Source: Iris pallida (lineage: Eukaryota > Streptophyta > Magnoliopsida > Asparagales > Iridaceae). Taken from it: DNA of 64,000 nucleotides. The position numbers were made by a program, and so were the translations under genes. Below the pieces are notes generated by a model, which did no database searches, had not been told where the DNA came from, and saw only the letters and a list, made by a program, of their open reading frames with translations. Of the stretch, positions 47,540-57,931 are shown one piece after another; position 1 is the first letter of the stretch; the number at the start of each line of letters is the position of its first letter. The stretch is from NCBI GenBank assembly GCA_029216955.1, contig JANAVB010044017.1, positions 1,748,534 through 1,812,533 on the forward strand, read 5' to 3'.

Positions 47540-47780
47540 ATGTAATATAGCGACGGAATAAAATAGCGTCGCAAAATATTGAATATAGCTACTCTTTTTG
47601 ATATACATCGCAAAACGTCGCTGAATAGCGACGTTCAGCGACATGAAACAAAGTACGTCACAGAATAGTGATGTTCAGCGACATGAAATAAAGTACATCG
47701 CTGAATAGCGACGTTCAGCGATGTAACTTAAGTTTTGTCGCTACATAGCGACATTCAGCGACGTCAAAAGCAGACGTCGC
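47540..47780. repeat. CACTA1 subterminal repeats
   Basis: The word AGCGACGTTCAGCGAC, with variants such as AGTGATGTTCAGCGACATGA, occurs at least four times in both direct and partly inverted form. Confidence 0.7.
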
Positions 47781-48116
47781 TAATATTTTAATATATCCCG
47801 TTCGAAACTTTTATTTCCCCTTCTCTCTCTCCTAAAAATTTTCCTCCACCGACCGAGCCCCCCTCCTCGACGTTAAAAGCAGCAGCCTCCGACGACGACG
47901 AAGCCCCCCTCCTCTCCACCTTCCTCCTTCGACAAAGCCCCCCTACTCGCCGCCTCCCTCCTCCGACCGAGCCGCCCTCTTCAGGTAAACCCTAACCCTA
48001 GCCCTAGCTATCTAGACACTGACACGGACACAAATGTGGGCATAGACACGGACACAAATGTGGCCCCCCTCCTCCCTTCTCTATATTATTGTAACCCTAA
48101 TTTCACCAGTTTGATA

Positions 48117-48783
48117 TTTCGGTTGGATAGTGAGCTTGTAGCAAATAGACAACGTGTAATAGGTTGTGTTGATGGATAGTGTAAGGTAATAGGTAAAGTA
48201 TATTATTGACATATCGTTTGTAATAGGTTGTAGCAAATAGACAAGTTTGATAGTGAGCTTGTAATAGGTAATAGGTTGTAGCAAATAGACAAGTTTGATA
48301 GTGAGCTTGTAGCAAATAGACAACGTGTAATAGGTTGTGTTGATGGATAGTGTAAGGTAATAGGTAAAGTATATTATTGACATATCATTTGTAATAGGTT
48401 GTAGCAAATAGACAAGTTTGATAGTGAGCTTGTAACAGGTAATAGGTTGTAGAAAATAGACAAGTTTGATAGTGAGCTTGTAGCAAATAGACAAGTTTGA
48501 TAGTGAGCTTGTAGCAAATAGACAACGTGTAATAGGTTGTGTTGATGGATAGTGTAAGGTAATAGGTAAAGTATATTATTGACATATCATTTGTAATAGG
48601 TTGTAGCAAATAGACAAGTTTGATAGTGAGCTTGTAATAGGTAATAGGTTGTTGCAAATAGATAAGTTTGATAGTGAGCTTGTAGCAAATAGACAAGTTT
48701 GATAGTGAGCTTGCAGCAAATAGACAACGTGTAATAGGTTGTGTTGATGGATAGTGTAAGGTAATAGGTAAAGTATATTATTG
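48117..48783. repeat. 171/202-bp tandem array inside CACTA1
   Basis: The marker AGGTTGTGTTGATGG occurs at 48161, 48332, 48534 and 48736, giving spacings of 171, 202 and 202. The difference of 31 bases equals one extra copy of a sub-unit GTAGCAAATAGACAAGTTTG plus ATAGTGAGCTT. Open frames on the minus strand across it are produced by the repetition. Confidence 0.85.
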
Positions 48784-49189
48784 GAAAATTAAGTAGTTAA
48801 GGTATTAGTATTAGTTAAGTTATAGATGAGTATAAGATACTATAATAGATAGTATATGATAAGGTAATAATAGAGTGAGTATTACCTAGTAGTAGCTAAT
48901 GTATGGGTTATTATCTTAGTCTAAGGATTGGTTTTAGGTAAGTGTCAAGCTACCTATGGGTTACATACCCACACTACAACAAAAAAGTGTTTTAACGACA
49001 CTCGAAAAGTATCGTTAATGACTTTTCATGGCACTTTTTTGGTGCTGTCTTGAGGGGGTGTCATAGAAATATTTTTTCTTTCAACGACACTACGAAAGTG
49101 TCATGTAATAAGTTTATGATGACACTTTTTGAATGTCGTGTAATGCTTATTTTATGATACTTCATTGGTGTCTTCTTAACATCCTTCAA

Positions 49190-49402
49190 TGACAGTTAAT
49201 AATTGTCATCAAAATTATGACACTTTATAAGTGTCATCTACAAGCATTCAATGACAGTTAATAAATGTCATGGATAAATTTTTATGGCACTTTTTCATGT
49301 GTGGGCACTTTACTTGTGTCATCTTAGCATGTATCGTAAAAATTACAACACCTTATAAATGTCATCTAAAATCAATCAATGACATTTAATAAATGTCATG
49401 AA
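49190..49402. repeat. Palindromic subterminal repeats of CACTA2
   Basis: Near-perfect palindromes such as AATGACAGTTAATAATTGTC, ATGACAGTTAATAAATGTCA and ATGACATTTAATAAATGTCA lie near 49190, 49250 and 49378, separated by ATGACACTTTATAAGTGTCA-like units. Confidence 0.65.
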
Positions 49403-49474
49403 TATTATTCATAGCACTTTTTATCTATCACGTAAACCGAGTTCAACGGTAAATTTTAAATGCCTTCAAAACAT

Positions 49475-49476
<2 letters not shown>

Positions 49477-49540
<64 letters not shown>
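49477..49540. repeat. (AT)n microsatellite
   Basis: About 64 bases of uninterrupted AT dinucleotide. Confidence 0.95.
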
Positions 49541-49542
<2 letters not shown>

Positions 49543-50300
49543 CCAAAATCAACCATGATCACAAATAATTAACCAAAAGTAATATATCTAAAAACTTCAA
49601 TATATACAAAATGTTAATAAAAAGTTACAAGAATATAGTATTCAACTTGTTTGAGACTAACAAAGTCTATTACATAATATGTAAGAATTCTACTACTACT
49701 TCTTAGCATCCTCATCCGAATTAGGATCATGCCTTAAAACCACATTAAATGGACAAAAGTGGATTTCTGTCACGAGAAACCTGAAAAATAAAGAAATGTT
49801 CAACTTATTAGTCGTTAGATGAAATTGCAAGAAATTAGAAAGAAAGTAAGCATCTTACATAACACAACACATTACATATGAATCAGCCAATACCAAAAAC
49901 TGTGGTTTGGAAGGCTAACTCGAGCAGCCCCCAACCTTATTTTCAAAAATCTTTTTCTCAAACTCGCCCTAAAAAGGTTAAGGGGTTTTATGAGAAAGTT
50001 CATACCTACCCTTTAATCTGCCATATGAGCTGCTAAACAAAATAGAGTTCAAATAAAAAAAACAACTTAATACATAACATACATACATACTCTTTTTCCC
50101 ATACAGAATCAATATAGAACCACACAAGAAAGAAAAAGGAATACGACTCAAAGTTGAAATAAATAAGTTTCGATTACCTCCACATAGGATGACTCGAAGT
50201 TGTTAAATGCAAGGCATCTTAGTAATATGATTTATCATCAAGAGAAGGCATCTTAGCAATATGATCTGAAGAAAAAAGAATTGTACTATCATATGAAAGG
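49541..50300. other. Non-coding interior of CACTA2
   Basis: No recognised gene or repeat beyond short low-complexity runs. Confidence 0.5.
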
Positions 50301-50308
50301 AAGAAACT

Positions 50309-50545
50309 CTAACTGCAGCAAACCAATGAGGTAATGGAAAAACATTTCCAGAACTGCACACCCCCACCCACCCACCCACAGTGTTTAGATTGGTTAGTTT
50401 GCTGAAAGATATCAAGAAGAGGCTTAAAACCTGGAAGTCTACTATTGGTAACTCCCAAGACAACATCTCTGTTATCAGGATATAGTTGGCACTTGTACAG
50501 GAGAAGCTCCAAGTCAATCCCCTCGATCATGACTTGATACAAGAG
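50309..50545 (-). pseudogene. Exon-like fragment, unrecognised
   Basis: A 77-codon minus frame begins YQVMIEGIDLELLLYKCQ and contains GVTNSRLPGFKPLLDIFQQ, whose composition looks like a real exon rather than random sequence. A C-rich CCCA run follows at 50360-50385. I do not recognise the family. It may be captured host sequence. Confidence 0.3.
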
Positions 50546-50799
50546 GAAGGAAACATCATCAGGTAGCTAGGTAAAAAACCTTCGAAGAAGAAGTATACCT
50601 TGTTCAGAGGGCCAAATGCTATTGGCTGACACAAGGGGACATGTACAAAGTTCTATTATCAGTATATCAAAGCTAGGAGGGCATACACAAAACTAATCTA
50701 TGAGCAAGAAATCCAGGACCAGTCTACAAGAGGTTACATATCATACAGTGTTATATAATCAGGATTATTATATTTCTGAGTTCTCTGCTCTAACTCCTA

Positions 50800-51215
50800 G
50801 AAAAACCATGACTATACACGCAAACAGAATGCTCCTAGCAAATATGACAGAAGTGGAGGTGGAAAGCATAATCAAGGAAGCTGATGACCAAAGAGCACCT
50901 GGCTCTTATGGCTTGCAAATTCTTCAAGCTACATTGGCAGAGACTTGAGAGTTATATTATGAGGGCTGTGACAGACTTGTTTTTGAAAGGTAAGCTTCTA
51001 AAAGAAGTGAACCACAATTTTATCGCCTTTATTCCTAAAGTGGAGAAGCCAAGAAACATTCATGACTAAAGACCCATCTCTTGTTGAACTTTATCTATAA
51101 AGTAATAACAAAAGTAAAGTGTAAAAGGATGGATCGTATCATGAGGGAACTCATATCAGAGATTAATCTACTTTTATCGAAGATAGATGCATCAGTGGTA
51201 ATATTAGCTAGGCCT
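50800..51215 (+). pseudogene. LINE (non-LTR) reverse transcriptase fragment
   Basis: In shifting plus frames it encodes EVEVESIIKEADDQRAPGSY, then FKLHW, TDLFLKGKLLKEVNHNFIAF and IPKVEKP, followed by YKVITKVKCKRMDRIM and ELISEI. These match the start of plant L1-type reverse transcriptases (the KAPGPDG block, NxTFIxLIPK block and NRL-type block) in order. Stops and frameshifts are present and the active-site region is missing. Confidence 0.8.
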
Positions 51216-52532
51216 AGGAACTTAATTAGAAGCATTGAAAAGAGACACAATGGAAAGTGGGTTTCATATTGTGTAGAAAGCACAGAAACTACAAAAAATC
51301 AGTGTCGTTTCTGTATTATGGCCTGTTGTACATGACAAAGACACTCAAATATATATGACATGCCAAAATATTGTGTATGAGGCTATGTCCGTGTCATGCC
51401 AATATTGGTATACTAGCAACACAGCTTACCATGTTACAATGATACCGTAAAATCAAACAAAATAGCATAACAATTCACAACTTGCTACAGGTGAAATCAG
51501 CTCAAATCTTTATGGTTTCTCTTTAAATTTATATATGGTTTCTCTTTAAATTTATACCACGTCTTTTTAAAAATTTAATTTTGAGCTGGCTTCATATCAG
51601 CAGAATACAACTTAAATCTAAAAACAAGTGTAGTAATGGAATATAGATGGGAGGCAACATCATTTAATATGAAGAAATAAAATAGTTTGAGGGCCGTATG
51701 GACATATGCTAATAAATGCACTCATTCAGAGGAGCAATAAGAACATAGTTAGTAGAACTAAGAGAAGTAGACTAAGAGAATCTGTGCTTGCTTTAAAAAA
51801 ATACATTAGTTGTTAATATTAGAAGAAACAGCTCTTAATATAGTTGTCTGGAACAAAAGATTCATATACCTGACCCAAAAATAATTGCTATAAAGTCAGG
51901 AAGTATGAATAGCTAAGAAAATCTGTGACATCTCATGTCGTAGGTGTATCAGGTGTGACACACTCCAAAATACACTAGGGAACACCAAACATATGTTTTA
52001 GACATGAAATAGACCATAACATATGTTTTAATATTTTCAGTAGGCATCTATATTTCATTTTTAGTAGCTTGCATTTAAAACGTGTCAAATAACTTCTACA
52101 ATCACTTTCCATCAATTATTACCATTAATGGAATGAATTCATATAGTAATAGTTGTCAAATTAATTAGAAAATTGCTCTGTAAACAATCTGTTTTGAGAA
52201 ATTGATACCAAAGAAACATGCTTTACTAACAATATCTTCAATGAGAAATGGATACCAAGATTCAAACTCATTGTGCGAGAAGAAAATGTCAGTAAAAATG
52301 AAGTTCAATAGTGACTAAAGCTCCACCAAATTTTTAGTGCAACCTCATTATTATTAGTAGAAATTTAGTGCCAATACTTTTTGGCATGTGCTTTTTCCTT
52401 ATGGCCATCCTTTATTCCTTTCGTCCATGGTATATAATAGATTAAATAATAGAAATAAACATAATATTGAATTTTCCAAGGTAAAGTCAATTACCTGAAC
52501 AAAAATGAACAAAAAATAAAAGTTGCATATAC
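51216..52532. other. Non-coding interior of CACTA2
   Basis: No recognised gene. AT-rich; a short direct repeat of TATGGTTTCTCTTTAAATTT lies near 51510-51555. Confidence 0.5.
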
Positions 52533-52985
52533 CTTGAGACTTCATTTGCCCAATTTGAGAGGGTAGACAGTGGAGCTATAACGTTAAGGGCACTAGAATA
52601 AATGTGTATACCTTTCGTTGTACCTGGGCCTATCTTTAGATATATCCTCTTCGACATATAAACTGCCCTAGTTGTAATATCTATACATCCAGATGTAAGT
52701 GGGGCCAGAAAAGCAGCAAACCTCTATAACAAAAAAGAAGAAGAAGTGAATCCTCATAGAGATTAAAACAAGCAAAAAAAAAACCCTCAATAATCTCTTC
52801 TACAAATGCCATTTCTTTATTTAGTTATACCACAAGCTAGAGAATGAGATAACATTGTTCAAGCATAAGCACTTGAACTCAGTTTTTAATTGCGGTCACA
52901 TATTGCCCATCCGACAGAACATTAGCAACTAAGTTCAGCAAGTTCTCTCTAGGAATGCGGAGATTGTCAAACGTAAGGAGTACCC
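52533..52985 (-). pseudogene. Captured acyl-CoA oxidase-like exons (ACX3-like)
   Basis: Two exon-like pieces on the minus strand. The first (about 52975-52872) encodes FDNLRIPRENLLNLVANVLS then DGQYVTAIKN. The second (52723-52533), bounded by an acceptor GTTATAG and a donor AAG/GTATATGC, encodes RFAAFLAPLTSGCIDITTRA. This order and wording is that of peroxisomal acyl-CoA oxidases, which carry out the first step of fatty-acid beta-oxidation. The second exon then departs from the family, with KGIHIYSSAL perhaps a later part joined by deletion. A stop follows AIKN in the first piece. It lies inside CACTA2, so it is probably a captured gene fragment. Confidence 0.75.
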
Positions 52986-53925
52986 ACAGGATCAAAATTA
53001 TAGTTTGTATACCAAAGAACAAACAAAGATATATGGCAAGGGACTCTTATGGCCACAATCAACTATACTCACACAATATTATAACTATAATAAAAAGGTA
53101 TACTCGCTCAGTTGTGCTGCTACTCTGTTCTGATAGACACGTCCTTCAACATGCAATTTCCATGTCTTAGTGACCCATCATCAATGGGCTGAAGCCAGAT
53201 ACCCACTTTTCAGTGCTTTAATTAGAGAATCTACATCTATTAGTTTATCATGCAACTAAAAGAATAAACATTATGACGGAGTTCAAGAAAAATTGTATAC
53301 ACAGGGATACCTTGGAGATATGAACATTATGTTGTAGACTTGAATTTTTTTAGACTTGAAATGCATTTTTTTGTTGTAGACATGAAATGCACTATAAACT
53401 AATACTTGATAGACATTATGCTGCAATTTTTGTTGTACACATGAACACAGGGATACCTTCGCTATACTATAAACTAATACTCGATGGATCATGAACATTA
53501 AATTGTAGACTTGAAATGCGATTTTTATTGAACTCTAGCATAATGTTTATTCATTTTGCATACTTGAAAATCAGCCTTCAAATAAATATGTGACTGATAC
53601 ATGGACACGGCGCCTAAGATGTGCCTAAGATGTGACTGAACAATTCAAAATGATAATTTCCCAGTTAATGCTAGCATTAAATGGTTGAAAGTGATATGTT
53701 GAAGCTCAAATTGTAAAGGAATTATCGTGGCCTAAGATGTACTTAATGTTCTCTTACAGGTGGTATCTAGGTTACACTTCTACTGATATGAATTTCTTCA
53801 GTAAGTACTAATTTTCTAATTGGTGCAGGGCCACTTCTGCTGGGAGTCTACATCAACAGTTGTTTATTAGAGTTTCATAGGGGGATGTTAGGAAAAGCCA
53901 TTCAAATTGACACAATTATATTTTA
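52986..53925. other. CACTA2 interior before the LTR insertion, mostly unrecognised
   Basis: A possible further minus exon lies at about 53105-53195 but shows no clear match. 53280-53530 has two diverged copies of a segment with ATACTCGATGGATC/ATACTTGATAGACA and GAAATGC. Nothing else is seen. Confidence 0.4.
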
Positions 53926-53930
53926 GGAGG
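53926..53930. other. Target site duplication GGAGG
   Basis: Five bases immediately before the LTR3 end TGTCACGACC. The same five bases follow LTR2 at 29029-29033. A 5-bp duplication is the norm for Ty3/gypsy insertion. Confidence 0.7.
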
Positions 53931-56900
53931 TGTCACGACCCGCACCCACTGTTAGGGTACGAGAACATAACAACGCCCAGCCTACGCCGCAGTGTCGGCG
54001 GTAGAACGCTGTCCTAGGTCACATCATCTAACAATATAATGCTAAGCAGATACAGTCTCAATCACATTTAAGGTAGAGCATGATAAGGTTAGATAAAACA
54101 TAAAATCTAAAGAGATACGGGAGATAGAAGTCTAAGTGTCTAAGATACAAAAACCCAGAAATACATCTCAAAACTCAAATACAGTAATCCACAAAGTAAA
54201 TACAACTCCAGACAAATGAAATAACTATCTAAACAACCTTTAAGGTGTCTCCTCTAGGCTAGCAGACAACCTCCAAGCTATCTGTAAAATTTATCAACAG
54301 GTCCAGTCAGGACAGGAACGAGCATATCTCATCTAGAAAACCCAAGTAAATGACAGAGAACTATAAAGCAGTTATAGGCAGTTGTATTGATGAAAATGGC
54401 AGTTTATATTCAGGTGATGGTAAGAAAGACAAATAAGGTGCAAGGAAAGTAAATAACTAATCAAGAGAAGAATCATAGCAATAAAGTCTGTAAAAAAATA
54501 GAACTAGCTGAACCAGGGTAATATGATATGAAGTCCAGACAATAATGTAGACCAGTGTAACTCCAATATAAGTCTAGTACAAGATGAATCTAATACAAGA
54601 TGAATCCAGTAAGGGACGATTCCAGTTATAGTGATTAATGATTCCAGGGTGAGTCCAGCCTATACTCTAACAGTGTGTTTTAAAATACCGAGATCGACAT
54701 GTAAACGGCTGTGGGTAATCCGGCACACCTCTCACTGATCAGACGAGAGATGGCTATCATTCCAGTAGATTCCAGTAGGGGTGATTCCAGTAATGGGGTA
54801 TGTCTACATGTCTTACTCTAGTATTTCCCCTTCCAGCAAGTGAATCCAGAATTCTGACACAATGATTCAAGATGAGTCCAGCCAAAATATAATGATACCA
54901 GTAAATGATTCCAGTAAATGATTCCAGTAAATGATTCCAGCAGGTAATTCCAATAATTAAAGCCGAAAATGATGATACCAGTAATAGTGGTCAGAAAATA
55001 AATGGGTATCGTATACATGAATCTAGTAATATCCACACGTGTTGTAACAGAGAATCGCATACAACTAACTAGAACTGCAATACAGTAATTGACAAATAAA
55101 TGAGAGAACTATCAGATAATGTACTCGCCTGATAACCTGAAGAGCTGATAAGTATAGGGGGTCCAACTGAAGCCACAGAGTCCTATTTAAAGCAACACAT
55201 GTTACAAGGTGTTTGGCTCCTAATTAGAACAGCACAAGTCACAACATGTCCAGAAGGGTAATATAAAGCACTACAATACATTATACATGAATCTAGGTCA
55301 AACTAGGTCATGTCCTAACCCAGCAAGTCTTACTAGGCCTAACCAAGACTATCCTAGCAAGCACACATCAATATAAGGCTATACAAGCCAACATACACCC
55401 AACTCTATATAGCATGCAATTATTCAATACTCAAATAGGCAAGAATTCACATTGGATATACACTAGGTAATCTATTACTTTAAGCTATATATGTCTACAC
55501 ATATATACACATGCTGTCACGCCCCAGAACCAGAATACTGGAGAGCGGGGGCAGACATAGCCAGCTACGTATATTGAAATGGATTCCATCTCGCTATACG
55601 GTCACGGCTGTCTAGGATACATGAGGGTTTATCTACAAGCCAGCAGTCTCTTAAGGTCAAGAACAAGCCTATTGTCTCAATCACAAACAAGTAAATAGAT
55701 GTTACACATACATATATTGGTATTCAACATTAGGTCTATAATCATGGCATTTCAAATGGTTATATAAACTTATATATTACAACACAATATGCTAACATAT
55801 ATAATATACATACATAGCTAAGTTAACTATATTCATAAATACTTATTTAAGAGGCCATGTGTGTGTATGTGAACATGGCAAAGGGGCAAGTGAGGGTTAA
55901 ATGGGTATACATAGTGTATACATATCAAAGAGTGTCAAAGTGTAAGTGAACAATGTGTCAAGTGTGATAGTGTCAACATAGTGTAAGGGGGTACATGAGG
56001 TAATATAGGATTTGTGTTAACATAGAACATTACATCTCAATAACTTGTATATTGCATACATTACATCTATTATTACATTACATTCATGCTTGTATTCATT
56101 CATCATTCATTTATTCTCTTGCACCACTATATGCACCATACATTACATACTATGAAACCTACATATTCATTACAAGCCATACTTATACATGCTTACATTA
56201 GATAGGATACTTACACCTCATACATCATTTATTTAACCATTTACTCATGCTTGTATTCTCTATTTAATTACATAATGTATATACATTAACATGGGTTAAA
56301 ATCAAATAGAACATTATATTACACACAAGGGTGTACAAAATACATATGCCGAATAGTAACTCCTACTAATAATCAATACTGTACCATCTCAGCATGAATT
56401 AAAATTTAGGATTAAAGTATGTTATAGATTTATGTGTTAGCTTTCCGAAACATTAAACAGATCGCGTTTTCGTTTCCGGAAACTCCTGGAATCGCGAAAA
56501 CACCGAGAACGCGTTTATCTTTCGTACAGCTGACACTCAAATAATTCTCCAGAAAGTTACAGAAAGAATTAGGCCTATTAATACATGTTTTTGGAAAGCT
56601 AACTTCAATATGCTTCTTTTAAAAAAACGGGAGATTAAATCGAGCTTTGAGCTAGAAGTTATGATATTTCTAAGTTAGGGCTGAAATTAAAAACGTGGAT
56701 AAAAATCATGACGGATTTAGGTAGTTTGAGACAAAAGAACACAAGTATATAACATAATATATCAAGAACTCACTCTCTACACTAATATGTATATATGAGA
56801 CACTATAGAACACATCTCCAATACAAAAATATGAGATTAAACATGTAATAATTCATTCATACATAACAACAACACATAGTGTGTCCAAATTTGGGATTTT

Positions 56901-57931
56901 TCCACATGGACACAACCACAACACAAAGGACACTCCTATGACCTCCAAATGGACACAAAATGGACACAAATGGAGATACAACCATGGGGGTCATTCCTAT
57001 GGGTTCAAAATAGACCTATATGCATGAGGAAATGAAAAAGAGAAGGGATTTATACCTCCCGGTAGATCGAATCGAAGAAAAACCTTCCCGGAGCGACACC
57101 GACACGTAGAGATTCCAAAAGGACACGAACGAGCTCCGAATCCTCCCAAACTTGGGTAGCTTCCTCCTTGGCTAGAATGGAGAAGGAAAGAAGAAGATTT
57201 GGTGGCAAAATGGAAGGATTTGGTGGAGAAATTGCTAGGGATTGCTCTCTAGGAATTTGGGGAAGAACAAGAGAGAGAGTGTGGATGAGAATAATGAAAT
57301 GAACTTGAGCCTATCCTCTCCCAAATTGGCTGGCCATATGGGGCTATTTGTCCTATTATGGTAAGGTCCAAAATGCCCCCACTAACCTATTCTATGAGTA
57401 TTAGGAAAGGGCTAATTGGTTGGGGCTAAATTAGTCATTCTAAAGTCTCTAATCACACTAACCTTATCCATAATAATTAGTCTAACCTCTAACTAAAATA
57501 TTTCTATCATGTGGACTAAAATTAATATCATGTGGGCCACGCCTAACTAGTGTGTGGGTCCCAATAGAGTCAAACTACCCCCGGGTCCCCGTTTCAAGTC
57601 GGATTGAGTTGAAATTCGTACCCGACTCAAATAACCCCAAAACAATATCATAAATAATAAAATATTATCAAAATAATTCAAAGAGGTCAAATGCAAAAAT
57701 ATCCTTAGGCCAAAAATGACATTAGAATATCATAATCACATGGTTAGGCTCTAGGTCAAACAGTCTCTAGGATTTCACTAGCAAAACATCAAAACTACAA
57801 GTCATTGATTTAAATAATTTTAAAATAATTTAAAATCACCAAAAATCATATCATGAATTAAATATTATTATTAAAATAATTATAAACACGAAATTTCAAA
57901 ATTACTCTTATTTGGGAAACTGGGTGCTACA
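53931..57931 (-). repeat. LTR3 of the array
   Basis: 4001 bases including a 192-base insertion and its 5-base target duplication; without them it is 3804 bases, in line with LTR1, LTR2 and LTR4. Starts (minus) TGTAGCACCC at 57931, ends GGGTCGTGACA at 53931. Confidence 0.9.
55515..55706 (-). mobile_element. 192-bp solo-LTR-like insertion in LTR3
   Basis: Absent from the same site in LTR1, LTR2 and LTR4. It has TG...CA ends (TGTCACGCCCC...GATGTTACA) and is flanked by CATGC (55510-55514) and CATAC (55707-55711), a 5-bp target duplication with one mismatch. Its minus-sense end GGGGCGTGACA resembles the ends of the long LTRs, and it shares CCAGCTACGTAT with the fragment at 47087. It may be a solo LTR of a small TRIM-like element. 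Confidence 0.75.

Larger units (their letters stand above)
47514..48971 (+). mobile_element. CACTA1, left end region
   Basis: CACTACTAAAATC at 47514 followed by many AGCGACGTTCAGCGACAT-type subterminal repeats (47540-47780), which is the usual architecture of a CACTA end and the likely binding site of the element's own proteins. A C-rich stretch (47810-48000) with AAACCCTAACCCTAGCCC and a tandem array follow. The last three bases (CCA) adjoin CACTA2. Transcription would run rightward, which fits the plus-strand TNP2 at 31885, but that gene is on the other side of the gap. Confidence 0.7.
48972..53930. mobile_element. CACTA2, left half
   Basis: It begins CACTACAACAAAAAAGTG, is preceded by CCA, and is followed by subterminal repeats up to about 49440. 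It is interrupted at 53931 by the long-LTR array, after GGAGG. The interior holds a LINE reverse-transcriptase fragment and exons resembling acyl-CoA oxidase, so it looks like a gene-capturing CACTA. No TNP2 motif was found in it. Its other half is 29029-31534. Confidence 0.75.

Noticed and set aside
48081..48696. Minus-strand frames with repeated CYKLTIKLVYLLQ
   Set aside because: They follow from the tandem repeat; the 202-base period is not a multiple of three, so the frame is not kept.
48117..48783. CRISPR-like array
   Set aside because: Repeats and 'spacers' are all repeated, units are 171-202 bp, and the context is a plant transposon.
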